This document shows, in pieces, positions 24,987 through 32,945 of a stretch of 64,000 nt of DNA. Position 1 is the first letter of the stretch, and each line of letters opens with the position of its first letter. Position numbers and translations under genes: made by a program. The notes beneath the pieces were generated by a model. It had not been told where the DNA came from and did no database searches. It saw nothing but the letters and a program-made list of their open reading frames with translations. Origin of the DNA: Streptomyces sp. NBC_00376 (GTDB taxonomy: Bacteria; Actinomycetota; Actinomycetes; Streptomycetales; Streptomycetaceae). The stretch lies in NCBI RefSeq assembly GCF_036077095.1, contig NZ_CP107961.1, positions 310,001 to 374,000 on the forward strand, in the 5' to 3' direction.

Positions 24987-26014
24987 ACACCACCCTGCGC
25001 ACCTACGCGGAACTGGTCCGGGCCCCGGCCGCGATCACGGTCCCCGGCGACGTCGTCGCCGGGGCACTCGCGGCGGGCCGCCCCGGCATCCGCCGCACCA
25101 CCGGCCTCGCCGCGTCCTCCGTCGCCCTGTACTGGGCGGGCATGGCCCTCAACGACTGGGCGGACCGTGCCGAGGATGCCACCGAACGCCCCGAACGCCC
25201 CATCCCGTCCGGCCGCCTCACCCCGCGCGCCGCCCTCGCCACCGCCATCGGCCTCACCGGCGCGGGCCTCGGCCTCGCCGCCCTCGCCGGTGGCCGGCGC
25301 ACCCTGCTGCGCCGCACCCTGCCGCTGGCCGCCGCCGTCTGGGCGTACGACCTCGGCCTCAAGTCGACCCCGCTCGGCCCGGCCGCCATGGCCGCCGCCC
25401 GCGCCCTGGACGTCCTGCACGGCACCGGTCCCGGACGCGTGGCCGCCGCCCTCCCGGCCGCCACCGCGGTCGCCGCGCACACCTTCGCGGTGACCCGCCT
25501 CAGCCGCCACGAGGTCGACGGCGCGCCCACGAGCGAGCCGAAGCTGTCCCTCGCGACGACGACCGCGATCGCCGGAGCGGGCGCGGCCCACCTGCTGGCC
25601 ACCGCCGGCCCGCGCGCCGCAACCGCCAACACCGCCCAACTGCCCACCCCCGCCCGGTTGTTCTCCGCCGCGGCGGACGGCGCCCACCTCGGCGCCCCCG
25701 CCGCGTCCTCCGTCGCCGCACTGCTCGCCGCCGCCGGGACACCGGACGCCCCCGCCGCCCGCAAGTCCGCCCGCGCCCTGGTCACCGGAGCGGCCCTCGC
25801 CACCTACGCGGGCACCTGCACCCGCGCCCAGACCGCCGTCGTCCGCGACCCCTCCGCCCCGCGCGTCCGCGCCGCCGTCGGCGCGGGCATCCACGCCCTG
25901 CTGCCCCTCCAGGCCACCCTGGTGGCCCGCGCCGGAGCACCCCTGCTCGCCCTGCCGCTCGTCGCCGCCCTGCCCCTGGTGGGCCGGCTCGCCCGGAAGG
26001 TGTCCTCGACATGA
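24983..26014 (+). CDS. eboC: UbiA-family prenyltransferase, EboC-like
   Basis: A 343-residue integral membrane prenyltransferase. The first Asp-rich motif is LNDWADRAEDATERPERPIP, matching NDxxDxxxD with the downstream R-P-IPSG seen in UbiA enzymes; the second polar motif is AYDLGLKST. The rest is Ala/Leu-rich helices. It should attach an isoprenoid to a polar acceptor at the membrane. Its place directly after a cyclitol-forming enzyme suggests a cyclitol or its derivative as acceptor (inference). Start and stop overlap both neighbours by ATGA, so the operon is translationally coupled. It is the family NCBI names after SCO3242. Confidence 0.88.
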   Translation: MNTTLRTYAELVRAPAAITVPGDVVAGALAAGRPGIRRTTGLAASSVALYWAGMALNDWADRAEDATERPERPIPSGRLTPRAALATAIGLTGAGLGLAALAGGRRTLLRRTLPLAAAVWAYDLGLKSTPLGPAAMAAARALDVLHGTGPGRVAAALPAATAVAAHTFAVTRLSRHEVDGAPTSEPKLSLATTTAIAGAGAAHLLATAGPRAATANTAQLPTPARLFSAAADGAHLGAPAASSVAALLAAAGTPDAPAARKSARALVTGAALATYAGTCTRAQTAVVRDPSAPRVRAAVGAGIHALLPLQATLVARAGAPLLALPLVAALPLVGRLARKVSST

Positions 26015-26901
26015 GCCACCGCCCGGACGCCCCGCCCCCCGGACTGCGCTTCGCGTACGGCACGAACGGCTTCGCCGACCACCGGCTGCCCGACGCGCTG
26101 CGCGTCCTCGCCGACCTCGGCTACCAGGGCGTCTCCCTCACCCTGGACCACCAGCACCTCGACCCCTACGCCCACGACCTGCCCCGGCGGATCGCCGAGA
26201 CCCGGCGCGCCCTGGCCGCCACCGGCCTCGCCGTCGTCGTCGAGACCGGCGCCCGCTACCTCCTCGACCCCTGGCGCAAGCACCGCCCCACCCTGCTCTC
26301 CGCCGAGCCCGAGGGCCGTGAGCTGCGCCTCGGGCTGCTGCGCCGCGCCATCGGCATAGGCGCCGAACTCGGCGCCGGGGCCGTCCACTTCTGGAGCGGC
26401 ACCCCGGACCCCGGCACCACCCCGGAACAGGCCTGGCAGCGGCTGGTCGACGGCTGCGCCGAGACCGTCGCGCACGCCGACGCCACCGGGATCGACCTCG
26501 CCTTCGAACCCGAGCCCGGCATGCTCGTCGCCGACCTCGCCGGCTACCGCAGGCTCCACCGCGAACTCGGCCTCCCCGACCGCTTCCGCCTCACCCTCGA
26601 CATCGGCCACTGCCGGTGCCTCGAACCCCACAGCGTTCCCCGCTGCGTCGAACTGGCATCCGACCGCCTCGCCCATGTCCAGATCGAGGACATGCGGCGC
26701 GGCGTCCACGAACACCTGCCGTTCGGCGAGGGCGAGATCTATTTCCCGCCGGTACTGCGCGCCCTCGGTGCGGCCGGGTACCAGGGACTGGTCTCCGTGG
26801 AACTGCCCCGGCACAGCCACGCGGCAACCGCGACCGCCCGCCACAGCATCGAATTCCTGCGTACCGCAGCAGCCCTGTCGAAGGAGGCCGAACCCGTATG
26901 A
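26011..26901 (+). CDS. Sugar phosphate isomerase/epimerase-like TIM barrel
   Basis: A 296-residue protein of the AP-endonuclease-2/xylose isomerase-like TIM barrel family. Strand ends carry typical metal-site residues: FEPEPGMLV, TLDIGHCRCLEP, LAHVQIEDMRRGVHEHLPFG and GLVSVELPRHSH, supplying Glu, Asp-His, His and Glu ligands. These enzymes isomerise or epimerise sugars or cyclitol ketones, so a step on the cyclitol made by the preceding cyclase is plausible. It overlaps eboC and eboA by ATGA at both ends. From memory a putative isomerase occupies the same position (SCO3241) in the calcium-dependent antibiotic cluster. This is a second TIM barrel in addition to EboE. Confidence 0.85.
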   Translation: MSHRPDAPPPGLRFAYGTNGFADHRLPDALRVLADLGYQGVSLTLDHQHLDPYAHDLPRRIAETRRALAATGLAVVVETGARYLLDPWRKHRPTLLSAEPEGRELRLGLLRRAIGIGAELGAGAVHFWSGTPDPGTTPEQAWQRLVDGCAETVAHADATGIDLAFEPEPGMLVADLAGYRRLHRELGLPDRFRLTLDIGHCRCLEPHSVPRCVELASDRLAHVQIEDMRRGVHEHLPFGEGEIYFPPVLRALGAAGYQGLVSVELPRHSHAATATARHSIEFLRTAAALSKEAEPV

Positions 26902-27557
26902 CAGCACCGACCGTCACGGCGGCACCGACCACCGTGCACCACACCCTCACCCTGCGCGCCCTCACCGAGGGGCTGGGCTCCGCCCTCGGCCACGAGCACC
27001 GCGCCCGTCTCGCCCAGGACCTCGCGGCCGTCGCCGAACAAGGCCCGGCCGCCCTCGACAGCCGCTTCCCCGCCGCCGGCCGCGTCTACGGCCGGGGCAG
27101 GCTGCCCGGCTGGGCGGGCTGGAGCGTCGAGGACGGTGTACGCACCAGGCTCCTCGCCCAACTGAAGGCCGAAGGCGAGGAGTTGGCGCAGGAGATCACG
27201 GAGCGCTACCGCAACGGCGACGCGGCGGAGCGGCGCGGCGTCCTGTGCGCCCTGCCCTTCCTGCCGCTGGGACCGCACGCCGTCCACCTCACCGACGACG
27301 CCCTGCGCACCAACGACAACCGGCTCATCGCCGCCGCACTCGGCCCCTACGCACGGGTCCACCTCGACCAGTACCGCTGGCGCCAGGCCGTCCTCAAGTG
27401 CCTCTTCACCGGAATCCCGCTGGCCAAGGTGGCCGGACTGCACGAACGCCGGGACGCCGAACTGGCCCGGATGGCCGTCGGCTTCGCGACCGAGCGCCGC
27501 GCGGCCGGCCGCACCGTACCCGCCGACCTGTGGCTGGTCGCCACCCACGACAGCTGA
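26898..27557 (+). CDS. eboA: EboA-family protein
   Basis: A 219-residue helical protein with the features of EboA: LTEGLGSALGHEHRARLAQD, WSVEDGVRTRLLAQL, RRGVLCALPFLPLGPHAV, DDALRTNDNRLIAAALGPYA and WRQAVLKCLFTGIPLAKVAG followed by RRDAELARMAVGF. No catalytic motif is known for the family; in cyanobacteria the ebo genes are required for moving a scytonemin precursor to the periplasm. It overlaps the preceding TIM barrel by ATGA and is followed 55 bases later by eboB. Recognition rests on the string pattern and the neighbours, which support each other. Confidence 0.82.
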   Translation: MTAPTVTAAPTTVHHTLTLRALTEGLGSALGHEHRARLAQDLAAVAEQGPAALDSRFPAAGRVYGRGRLPGWAGWSVEDGVRTRLLAQLKAEGEELAQEITERYRNGDAAERRGVLCALPFLPLGPHAVHLTDDALRTNDNRLIAAALGPYARVHLDQYRWRQAVLKCLFTGIPLAKVAGLHERRDAELARMAVGFATERRAAGRTVPADLWLVATHDS

Positions 27558-27612
27558 GCACCGCCCCCGGCCCGCGACGGAGCCGGGCCACACACCCCGA
27601 CGGAGATTGGCC

Positions 27613-28470
27613 ATGCGTATATTCGACCCGCACATCCACATGACGTCCCGGACCACCGACGACTACCGGGCCATGTACGACGCAGGTGTACGCGCCCTGG
27701 TGGAACCGGCCTTCTGGCTCGGCCAGCCACGTACCCACCCGGCCAGCTTCGCCGACTACTTCGACGCCCTGCTCGGCTGGGAGCCCTACCGCGCCGCCCA
27801 GTTCGGCATCCGGCACCACTGCACCATCGGACTCAACCCGAAGGAGGCCAACGACCCGCGCTGCACCCCCGTGCTCGACCTGCTGCCGCGCTACCTCGCC
27901 AAGGACTCCGTCGTAGCGGTCGGGGAGATCGGCTACGACACCATGACCGACGCGGAGGAGCACGCGTTCGCCGCGCAGCTCGACCTCGCCGTCGAGTTCG
28001 GGCTGCCCGCACTCGTCCACACCCCGCACCGCGACAAGGCCGGCGGCACCGCCCGCTCCCTGGCCGTCATCGAGGAGTCCGGGATCGAACCCGGCCACGT
28101 CGTCCTCGACCACCTCAACGAGGTCACCGTCACCGAGGTCGTCGGAACCGGCTGCTGGATGGGGTTCTCCATATATCCGGACACCAAGATGACCCCGCAG
28201 CGGATGGTCGACATCCTCAAAAAGTACGGAACGGAGCACATGCTGGTGAACTCGGCGGCGGACTGGGGACACAGCGATCCCCTGCTCACGAGGATCACCG
28301 CGGAAGCCATGCTCGAAGCCGGTTTCGACGAGGATGATGTCGACCGTGTCATGTGGCGCAACCCGGTCACGTTCTACGGGCAGTCGGGCAGGCTTGACCT
28401 GGACGGTTACAACGATGTGCAGGCCGCGGGGCTGTACGCCGGAAATTCGATCGCCCGCGGCGGCAGTTGA
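27613..28470 (+). CDS. eboB: TatD-like metal hydrolase, EboB
   Basis: A 285-residue amidohydrolase-fold protein of the TatD family. Metal ligands are visible: FDPHIHM (HxH), VVAVGEIGYD (Glu), LVHTPHRDK (His), VVLDHLNE (His) and NSAADWGHSDPL (Asp). ATG 27613 is preferred over TTG 27607 because CGGAGA sits 7 bases upstream of it. TatD proteins hydrolyse phosphate or amide bonds; in ebo operons the substrate is unknown. The gene lies between eboA and eboE, with 12 bases to the latter. Confidence 0.88.
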   Translation: MRIFDPHIHMTSRTTDDYRAMYDAGVRALVEPAFWLGQPRTHPASFADYFDALLGWEPYRAAQFGIRHHCTIGLNPKEANDPRCTPVLDLLPRYLAKDSVVAVGEIGYDTMTDAEEHAFAAQLDLAVEFGLPALVHTPHRDKAGGTARSLAVIEESGIEPGHVVLDHLNEVTVTEVVGTGCWMGFSIYPDTKMTPQRMVDILKKYGTEHMLVNSAADWGHSDPLLTRITAEAMLEAGFDEDDVDRVMWRNPVTFYGQSGRLDLDGYNDVQAAGLYAGNSIARGGS

Positions 28471-28482
28471 GGTCGATACATC

Positions 28483-29664
28483 ATGCGTCTGCACCACTCG
28501 GACTCCACCACCATCCACCTCGCCTACTGCACCAACGTGCATCCGGCGGAGACCCTCGACGGAATCACGGCCCAGCTCACCGACCACGCGGAACAGGTGC
28601 GCCAGCACCTCGGCACCGACCTCGTGGGCCTCGGCCTCTGGCTCCCCGCCGACGTGGCCCACCACCTCGCCGACCACCCCGCCGACACCGCCGCGCTGCG
28701 CCGGGCCCTGACCACCCGGGGCCTGGAGACCGTCACCCTCAACGGCTTCCCCTACCGAGGCTTCCACACCCCCGTCGTCAAACGCGGCGTGTACTTCCCC
28801 GACTGGTCCGAGCCGTCCCGCCTGACCTACACCCTCAACCTCGCCAAGGTGCTCGCCGGACTGCTCCCCGACGACGCCGCCCGCGGCTCCATATCCACCC
28901 TGCCGCTGGCCTGGCGCACCCCCTGGACCGGCGTGCAGCGCTCCACCGCCGCCCGGCACCTCGACGACCTCGCCGCCGGACTCAAGCAGATCGAGGCCGA
29001 GACCGGCCGCACCATCCGCGTCGGCCTGGAACCCGAACCCGGCTGCGTCGCCGAGACCACCGCCCAGGCATCCCGGGCCATCGCCGGCGCCGACCACGAC
29101 TGGATCGGCCTGTGCCTGGACGCCTGCCACCTCGCCGTCCAGCACGAGGACCCGTCGAGCGCCGTCGCCGCCCTCGTCGCCGAAGGCGTGCCCATCGTCA
29201 AGCTCCAGGCGTCCTCCGCCCTCGTCGCCGACACACCCGCCGACGCCGAGTCCCGCGAGGCGCTGCGCCCCTTCGCCGAACCCCGCTTCCTGCACCAGGT
29301 CCGCGAACAGCGCCCCGACGGCACCCTGCACGGCTCCGACGACCTCGCCCCCGCCCTCGCGGGCGCCCTGCCCGGCGACGCGCCCTGGCGCATCCACTAC
29401 CACGTACCCCTGCACGACCAGCCCGAGCCGCCGCTGCGCAACACCAGCGACTCCCTCCAGGAGACCCTGCGGGCGACGTTCGGCGGGGAACACCCCCTCA
29501 CCGACCACGTCGAGGTCGAGACATACACCTGGGACGTCCTGCCCGCCGGGCTCCGGCCCACCGGGGCGGCCGGCATAGCCGCCGGGATCGCCACCGAACT
29601 CGAATGGACACACGGCGAGTTGATCCGGCTCGGCCTCACCGAGCACGGGGGAGGCACCCCATGA
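28483..29664 (+). CDS. eboE: Metabolite traffic protein EboE (TIM-barrel isomerase-like)
   Basis: A 393-residue TIM-barrel protein with strings typical of EboE: IHLAYCTNVHPAETLDGI near the start, LETVTLNGFPYRGFH, VYFPDWSEPSRLTYTLNLA, IRVGLEPEPGCVAET, LCLDACHLAVQHEDP, VPIVKLQASSAL, HYHVPLHDQPEPPL and VETYTWDVLP. The Glu, Asp-x-x-His and His residues in these strings match a metal-dependent isomerase site. It is coupled by ATGA to eboF. The family is defined by gene context; its reaction is not established. Confidence 0.9.
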   Translation: MRLHHSDSTTIHLAYCTNVHPAETLDGITAQLTDHAEQVRQHLGTDLVGLGLWLPADVAHHLADHPADTAALRRALTTRGLETVTLNGFPYRGFHTPVVKRGVYFPDWSEPSRLTYTLNLAKVLAGLLPDDAARGSISTLPLAWRTPWTGVQRSTAARHLDDLAAGLKQIEAETGRTIRVGLEPEPGCVAETTAQASRAIAGADHDWIGLCLDACHLAVQHEDPSSAVAALVAEGVPIVKLQASSALVADTPADAESREALRPFAEPRFLHQVREQRPDGTLHGSDDLAPALAGALPGDAPWRIHYHVPLHDQPEPPLRNTSDSLQETLRATFGGEHPLTDHVEVETYTWDVLPAGLRPTGAAGIAAGIATELEWTHGELIRLGLTEHGGGTP

Positions 29665-31037
29665 CCGACCGCCAGGTCGCGGTCCTGTGCACCGTCGGCC
29701 TCACCCCCCGCCTCATCGGCGAGATGCCGCACGTCGCGGCCATCGGCCAGGAGGGCTTCACCGCCCGGCTCGACACCGTCTTCCCCGCGGTCACCGCCAC
29801 CGTCCAGGCCACCCTCACCACCGGCCTGCTACCCCGCGACCACGGGGCCGTCGCCAACGGCTGGTACCACCGCGACCACGGCGAGGTCATGATGTGGCGC
29901 CAGCACAACGCCCTGGTCCAGGGCGAGAAGGTGTGGCAGGCCGCCCGGAAGCAGGACCCCGGACACAGCACCGCCTACCTGTGCTGGTGGTGGGCCATGG
30001 GCGCGGACGTCGACACCGTGCTGACGCCGCGACCCGTCTACCACTACGACGGCCGCAAGTCCCCCGACTGCTACACCAAACCCGCCGGGCTGCGCGATGA
30101 ACTCACCGCCCGCCAGGGCGAGTTCCCCCTCTTCAACTACTGGGGGCCGACCGCCTCCATCGCCTCCACCCGGTGGATCGCCGGCGCCGCCCGCCATGTC
30201 GTCGACACCCGCCGCCCCGACCTGTCGTTCATCTACGTGCCCCACCTCGACTACGACCTCCAGCGCTACGGCCCCGACAGCCCCCAGGCGGTGCGCGCCG
30301 CCCGCGAGGCCGACGCCGCGCTCGCCCCGCTCCTCGGCGACCTGCGCGACCGGGGGACCACCGTCGTCGCCCTCAGCGAGTACGGCATCAGCCCCGTCTC
30401 CAGGCCCGTCGACATCAACCGCGCCCTGCGCCGCGAGGGGCTCCTCTCCGTCTACAGCCAGCGCGGCATGGAGTACCTGGACCCCTGCACCTCCCGCGCG
30501 TTCGCCGTGGCCGACCACCAGGCCGCCCATGTGTACGTCGCCGACCCCGCCGACATACCGCGCGTCCGCGACGTGCTGAAGCGCACCGAGGGCGTCGACG
30601 AGATCTGGGACCGCACCGAGCAGGCCACGTACGGCATCGACCACCCCAACGCGGGCGAGCTGGTCGCCGTCGCCGAACCGGACGCCTGGTTCACGTACTA
30701 CTACTGGCTCGACGACACCCGCGCCCCCGACTTCGCCCGCGGCGTCGAGATCCACCGCAAACCGGGCTACGACCCGGCCGAACTCTTCTTCGACCCCGCC
30801 GACAAGGCGGTGAAGGCGAAGGCAGCACTCACCCTGTTGCGCAAGAAGGCCGGGATGCGCGCACCGCTCACCGTGGTGCCGCTCGACCCGGCCCATGTCA
30901 GAGGCAGCCACGGACGGCTGCCCCAGGACCACCGGGACGGGCCGCTGCTGCTGTGCTCCGACCCGGGGCAGGAACGGGACCGCTACCACGCCACCGAGGT
31001 GAAGGACTTGCTCCTGCGCCTCAACGGACTGGCCTGA
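29661..31037 (+). CDS. eboF: Alkaline phosphatase/phosphodiesterase-superfamily protein, EboF
   Basis: A 458-residue protein of the nucleotide pyrophosphatase/phosphodiesterase family. The nucleophile region FPAVTATVQATLTTG has the expected Thr, and an HLDYDLQRYGPDS loop and SRAFAVADHQAAHVYV region follow. The usual metal-binding Asp-His of the SDHG motif is replaced here by LSEYGISPV. It lacks a signal peptide, so it is predicted cytoplasmic. It closes the ebo-like block and is followed 35 bases later by a PPTase gene. The likely substrate is a phosphorylated or nucleotide-linked small molecule (family inference). Confidence 0.85.
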   Translation: MTDRQVAVLCTVGLTPRLIGEMPHVAAIGQEGFTARLDTVFPAVTATVQATLTTGLLPRDHGAVANGWYHRDHGEVMMWRQHNALVQGEKVWQAARKQDPGHSTAYLCWWWAMGADVDTVLTPRPVYHYDGRKSPDCYTKPAGLRDELTARQGEFPLFNYWGPTASIASTRWIAGAARHVVDTRRPDLSFIYVPHLDYDLQRYGPDSPQAVRAAREADAALAPLLGDLRDRGTTVVALSEYGISPVSRPVDINRALRREGLLSVYSQRGMEYLDPCTSRAFAVADHQAAHVYVADPADIPRVRDVLKRTEGVDEIWDRTEQATYGIDHPNAGELVAVAEPDAWFTYYYWLDDTRAPDFARGVEIHRKPGYDPAELFFDPADKAVKAKAALTLLRKKAGMRAPLTVVPLDPAHVRGSHGRLPQDHRDGPLLLCSDPGQERDRYHATEVKDLLLRLNGLA

Positions 31038-31072
31038 GACCGGCCGTATCGAAAGGATCGAGAGGAGGCCAG

Positions 31073-31861
31073 ATGACACCTCGGCGGAGTACCGCGATCA
31101 GCGAGGTGCGCATACCCCGACCGGCGCTCGAAGCGGTTCGCCGGATGCAGGAGTCGGGCGAGATCCACGTGTGGTGGTGGCCGCTCGGCGCACGGACCGA
31201 CCCGGCGGACTACGCCGTTCTCGACGAGGTGGAGCGGGGCCGGGCCCAGCGCTTCCACGCCGAGGCGGACGCCGCCGCGTTCACCGCCACCCGGGCCGGT
31301 GCCCGGCGGGCCGTGGCCGGGCTGCTCGGCGTCGAACCGGGAGAGGTCGGCTTCGGCCGGCGGATCTGCCCCGGCTGCGGCGACCGGGAGCACGGCCCGC
31401 CGGCCGTCACCGACCCGCCGGTCCCGCTCGCGGTCAGCCTGTCCCGCACGGCGGGGGCCGGAGCCCTCGCGGTACGGGCGGGCAACTGGGTGGGCGTCGA
31501 CGTGGAGGCCCTGCGGCCGGTCGAACCGGCCGGCCTGGCCGAGGTGGTCCTCACCGACCCGGAGAGCGCGTACGTCCTCGGCCTGCCCCCGGGCCCGGCC
31601 AGGGACGCCGCCTTCCACCGGGCCTGGACCCGCAAGGAGGCGGTGGTCAAGGCCGTCGGCCTCGGCCTGCTGGGCATGCCGCTCAACACGCTGGACGTCG
31701 CTCCGGCGCAGGACGGCCCCGTGCGGGTGGTGCACCGCTACCGCGGTGAGGAAACGCGGTGGCAGGTGACGGACGTCGACATCGGCGACCGCTGGGCGGC
31801 CTCCGTGGCCCGCCCGGAGACCAGCCCCCCGGGCCCGGTCCACACCCACGCCCCGGCGTGA
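31073..31861 (+). CDS. Sfp-type 4'-phosphopantetheinyl transferase (copy 1)
   Basis: A 262-residue Sfp-type PPTase that would load phosphopantetheine from CoA onto the four NRPS carrier domains. Signature motifs: NWVGVDVEALRPVE (GVDVE, Mg2+ site) and FHRAWTRKEAVVKAVGLGL (W-x-x-KEA). N-terminal IHVWWWPLG and a Cys pair in RICPGCGDREHGPP are usual in streptomycete members. ATG 31073 follows GAGGAGG. It sits at the end of the ebo-like operon and is terminated by a hairpin. A clear paralogue lies at 36938-37777. Confidence 0.95.
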   Translation: MTPRRSTAISEVRIPRPALEAVRRMQESGEIHVWWWPLGARTDPADYAVLDEVERGRAQRFHAEADAAAFTATRAGARRAVAGLLGVEPGEVGFGRRICPGCGDREHGPPAVTDPPVPLAVSLSRTAGAGALAVRAGNWVGVDVEALRPVEPAGLAEVVLTDPESAYVLGLPPGPARDAAFHRAWTRKEAVVKAVGLGLLGMPLNTLDVAPAQDGPVRVVHRYRGEETRWQVTDVDIGDRWAASVARPETSPPGPVHTHAPA

Positions 31862-31866
31862 CGACG

Positions 31867-31906
31867 GGCTTCGCGCCGCAAGATCCCCTTCTTGCGGCGC
31901 GAAGCC
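31867..31906. terminator. Hairpin terminator after PPTase copy 1
   Basis: A perfect 17-bp stem (GGCTTCGCGCCGCAAGA and complement) with a 6-base loop begins 5 bases after the PPTase stop. It ends the ebo-PPTase transcript. The following about 250 bases up to the ABC transporter include an A/T-richer segment near 32040-32075 that probably holds the transporter promoter. Confidence 0.85.
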
Positions 31907-32159
31907 ATGCCCGGACCCCGCCGCGCCCTCCCCGCCCCCGGAGTCCCGGTGGCCCGCACCGGACACAACACACTCGCACCGGCGTCGCGGGCCGGCGCGG
32001 CGGCCCCGGCCCGGCGACGATTGCCTGGTCAACTGGCCGAAAAAGACACTAAGTAGATCGAATATAGAACTACGGGCCACGCTCGACCCGATGCCATATA
32101 CGCTCGAAAATCATCCCCTTGAGACCCGGAACCGCACTACGGAGAGGACAGGTCGCAAC

Positions 32160-32945
32160 ATGGTGACCGAGACGAGCCGCCCTTCCCTCGACAACGGCTA
32201 CAACACGGTCAACCGGGGGCACGCCCTTCGTCTGGCCGACGTGACCAAGGTGTACGGCAAGAACGGCCGCGGCGTGCGTGCCCTGGACGGGGTCTCCGTG
32301 GGGATCGAGCGCGGCTCCTTCACCGCTGTGATGGGCCCGTCGGGTTCCGGCAAGTCGACGTTCCTGCACTGCGCGGCCGGCCTCGACAAGCCGACCACCG
32401 GCCAGTCCTACATCGGTGACACCCAGCTCAACGACATGAACGAGACCCAGCTGACGAAGCTGCGCCGCCAGCGCATCGGCTTCGTCTTCCAGGCGTTCAA
32501 CCTCATCCCGTCCCTGTCGGTCCGCCAGAACGTCGAGCTGCCCCTGCGCCTCGCGGGCGAGAGCCTCGACAACAACTGGCTCGACGAGATCCTCGGCCGC
32601 GTCGGCCTGGGCGGCCGGGCCGCCCACCGGCCCGCCGAGCTCTCCGGCGGCCAGCAGCAGCGCGTCGCCATCGCCCGAGCCCTCATCACCCGGCCCGACG
32701 TCATCTTCGGCGACGAGCCGACCGGCGCCCTCGACACCGTGACCGCCAAGGAGATCCTCTCCCTGCTGCGCGACTGCGTGAACGAGACCGGCCAGACCGT
32801 CGTCATGGTCACCCACGACCCGGTCGCCGCCTCGTACGCCGACACCGTCCTCTTCCTGGCCGACGGCAAGATCGCCGGAAAGATGGACTCCCCGACCGCC
32901 GACCGCGTCGCCGAGCGCATGACACACCTGGGAGCGTGGGCCTGA
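32160..32945 (+). CDS. ABC transporter ATPase, MacB/LolD type
   Basis: A 261-residue ATPase of the MacB/LolD/FtsE class. Walker A GPSGSGKST, Q-loop FVFQAFNLIPSLS, signature LSGGQQQRVAIARAL, Walker B VIFGDEPTGALD and the switch His in VTHDP are all intact. ATG 32160 (MVTETSRPS) has GGAGAGGA about 11 bases upstream and is preferred over an upstream in-frame ATG at 32091 without a ribosome site. It overlaps the permease start (TGATG). Such pairs export peptides or lipids or give self-resistance, which fits a peptide cluster. Confidence 0.95.
   Translation: MVTETSRPSLDNGYNTVNRGHALRLADVTKVYGKNGRGVRALDGVSVGIERGSFTAVMGPSGSGKSTFLHCAAGLDKPTTGQSYIGDTQLNDMNETQLTKLRRQRIGFVFQAFNLIPSLSVRQNVELPLRLAGESLDNNWLDEILGRVGLGGRAAHRPAELSGGQQQRVAIARALITRPDVIFGDEPTGALDTVTAKEILSLLRDCVNETGQTVVMVTHDPVAASYADTVLFLADGKIAGKMDSPTADRVAERMTHLGAWA

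Noticed and set aside
27406..29646. A 746-codon minus-strand frame opposite eboB and eboE
   Set aside because: No recognisable domain; the plus-strand genes have clear families and coupled starts.
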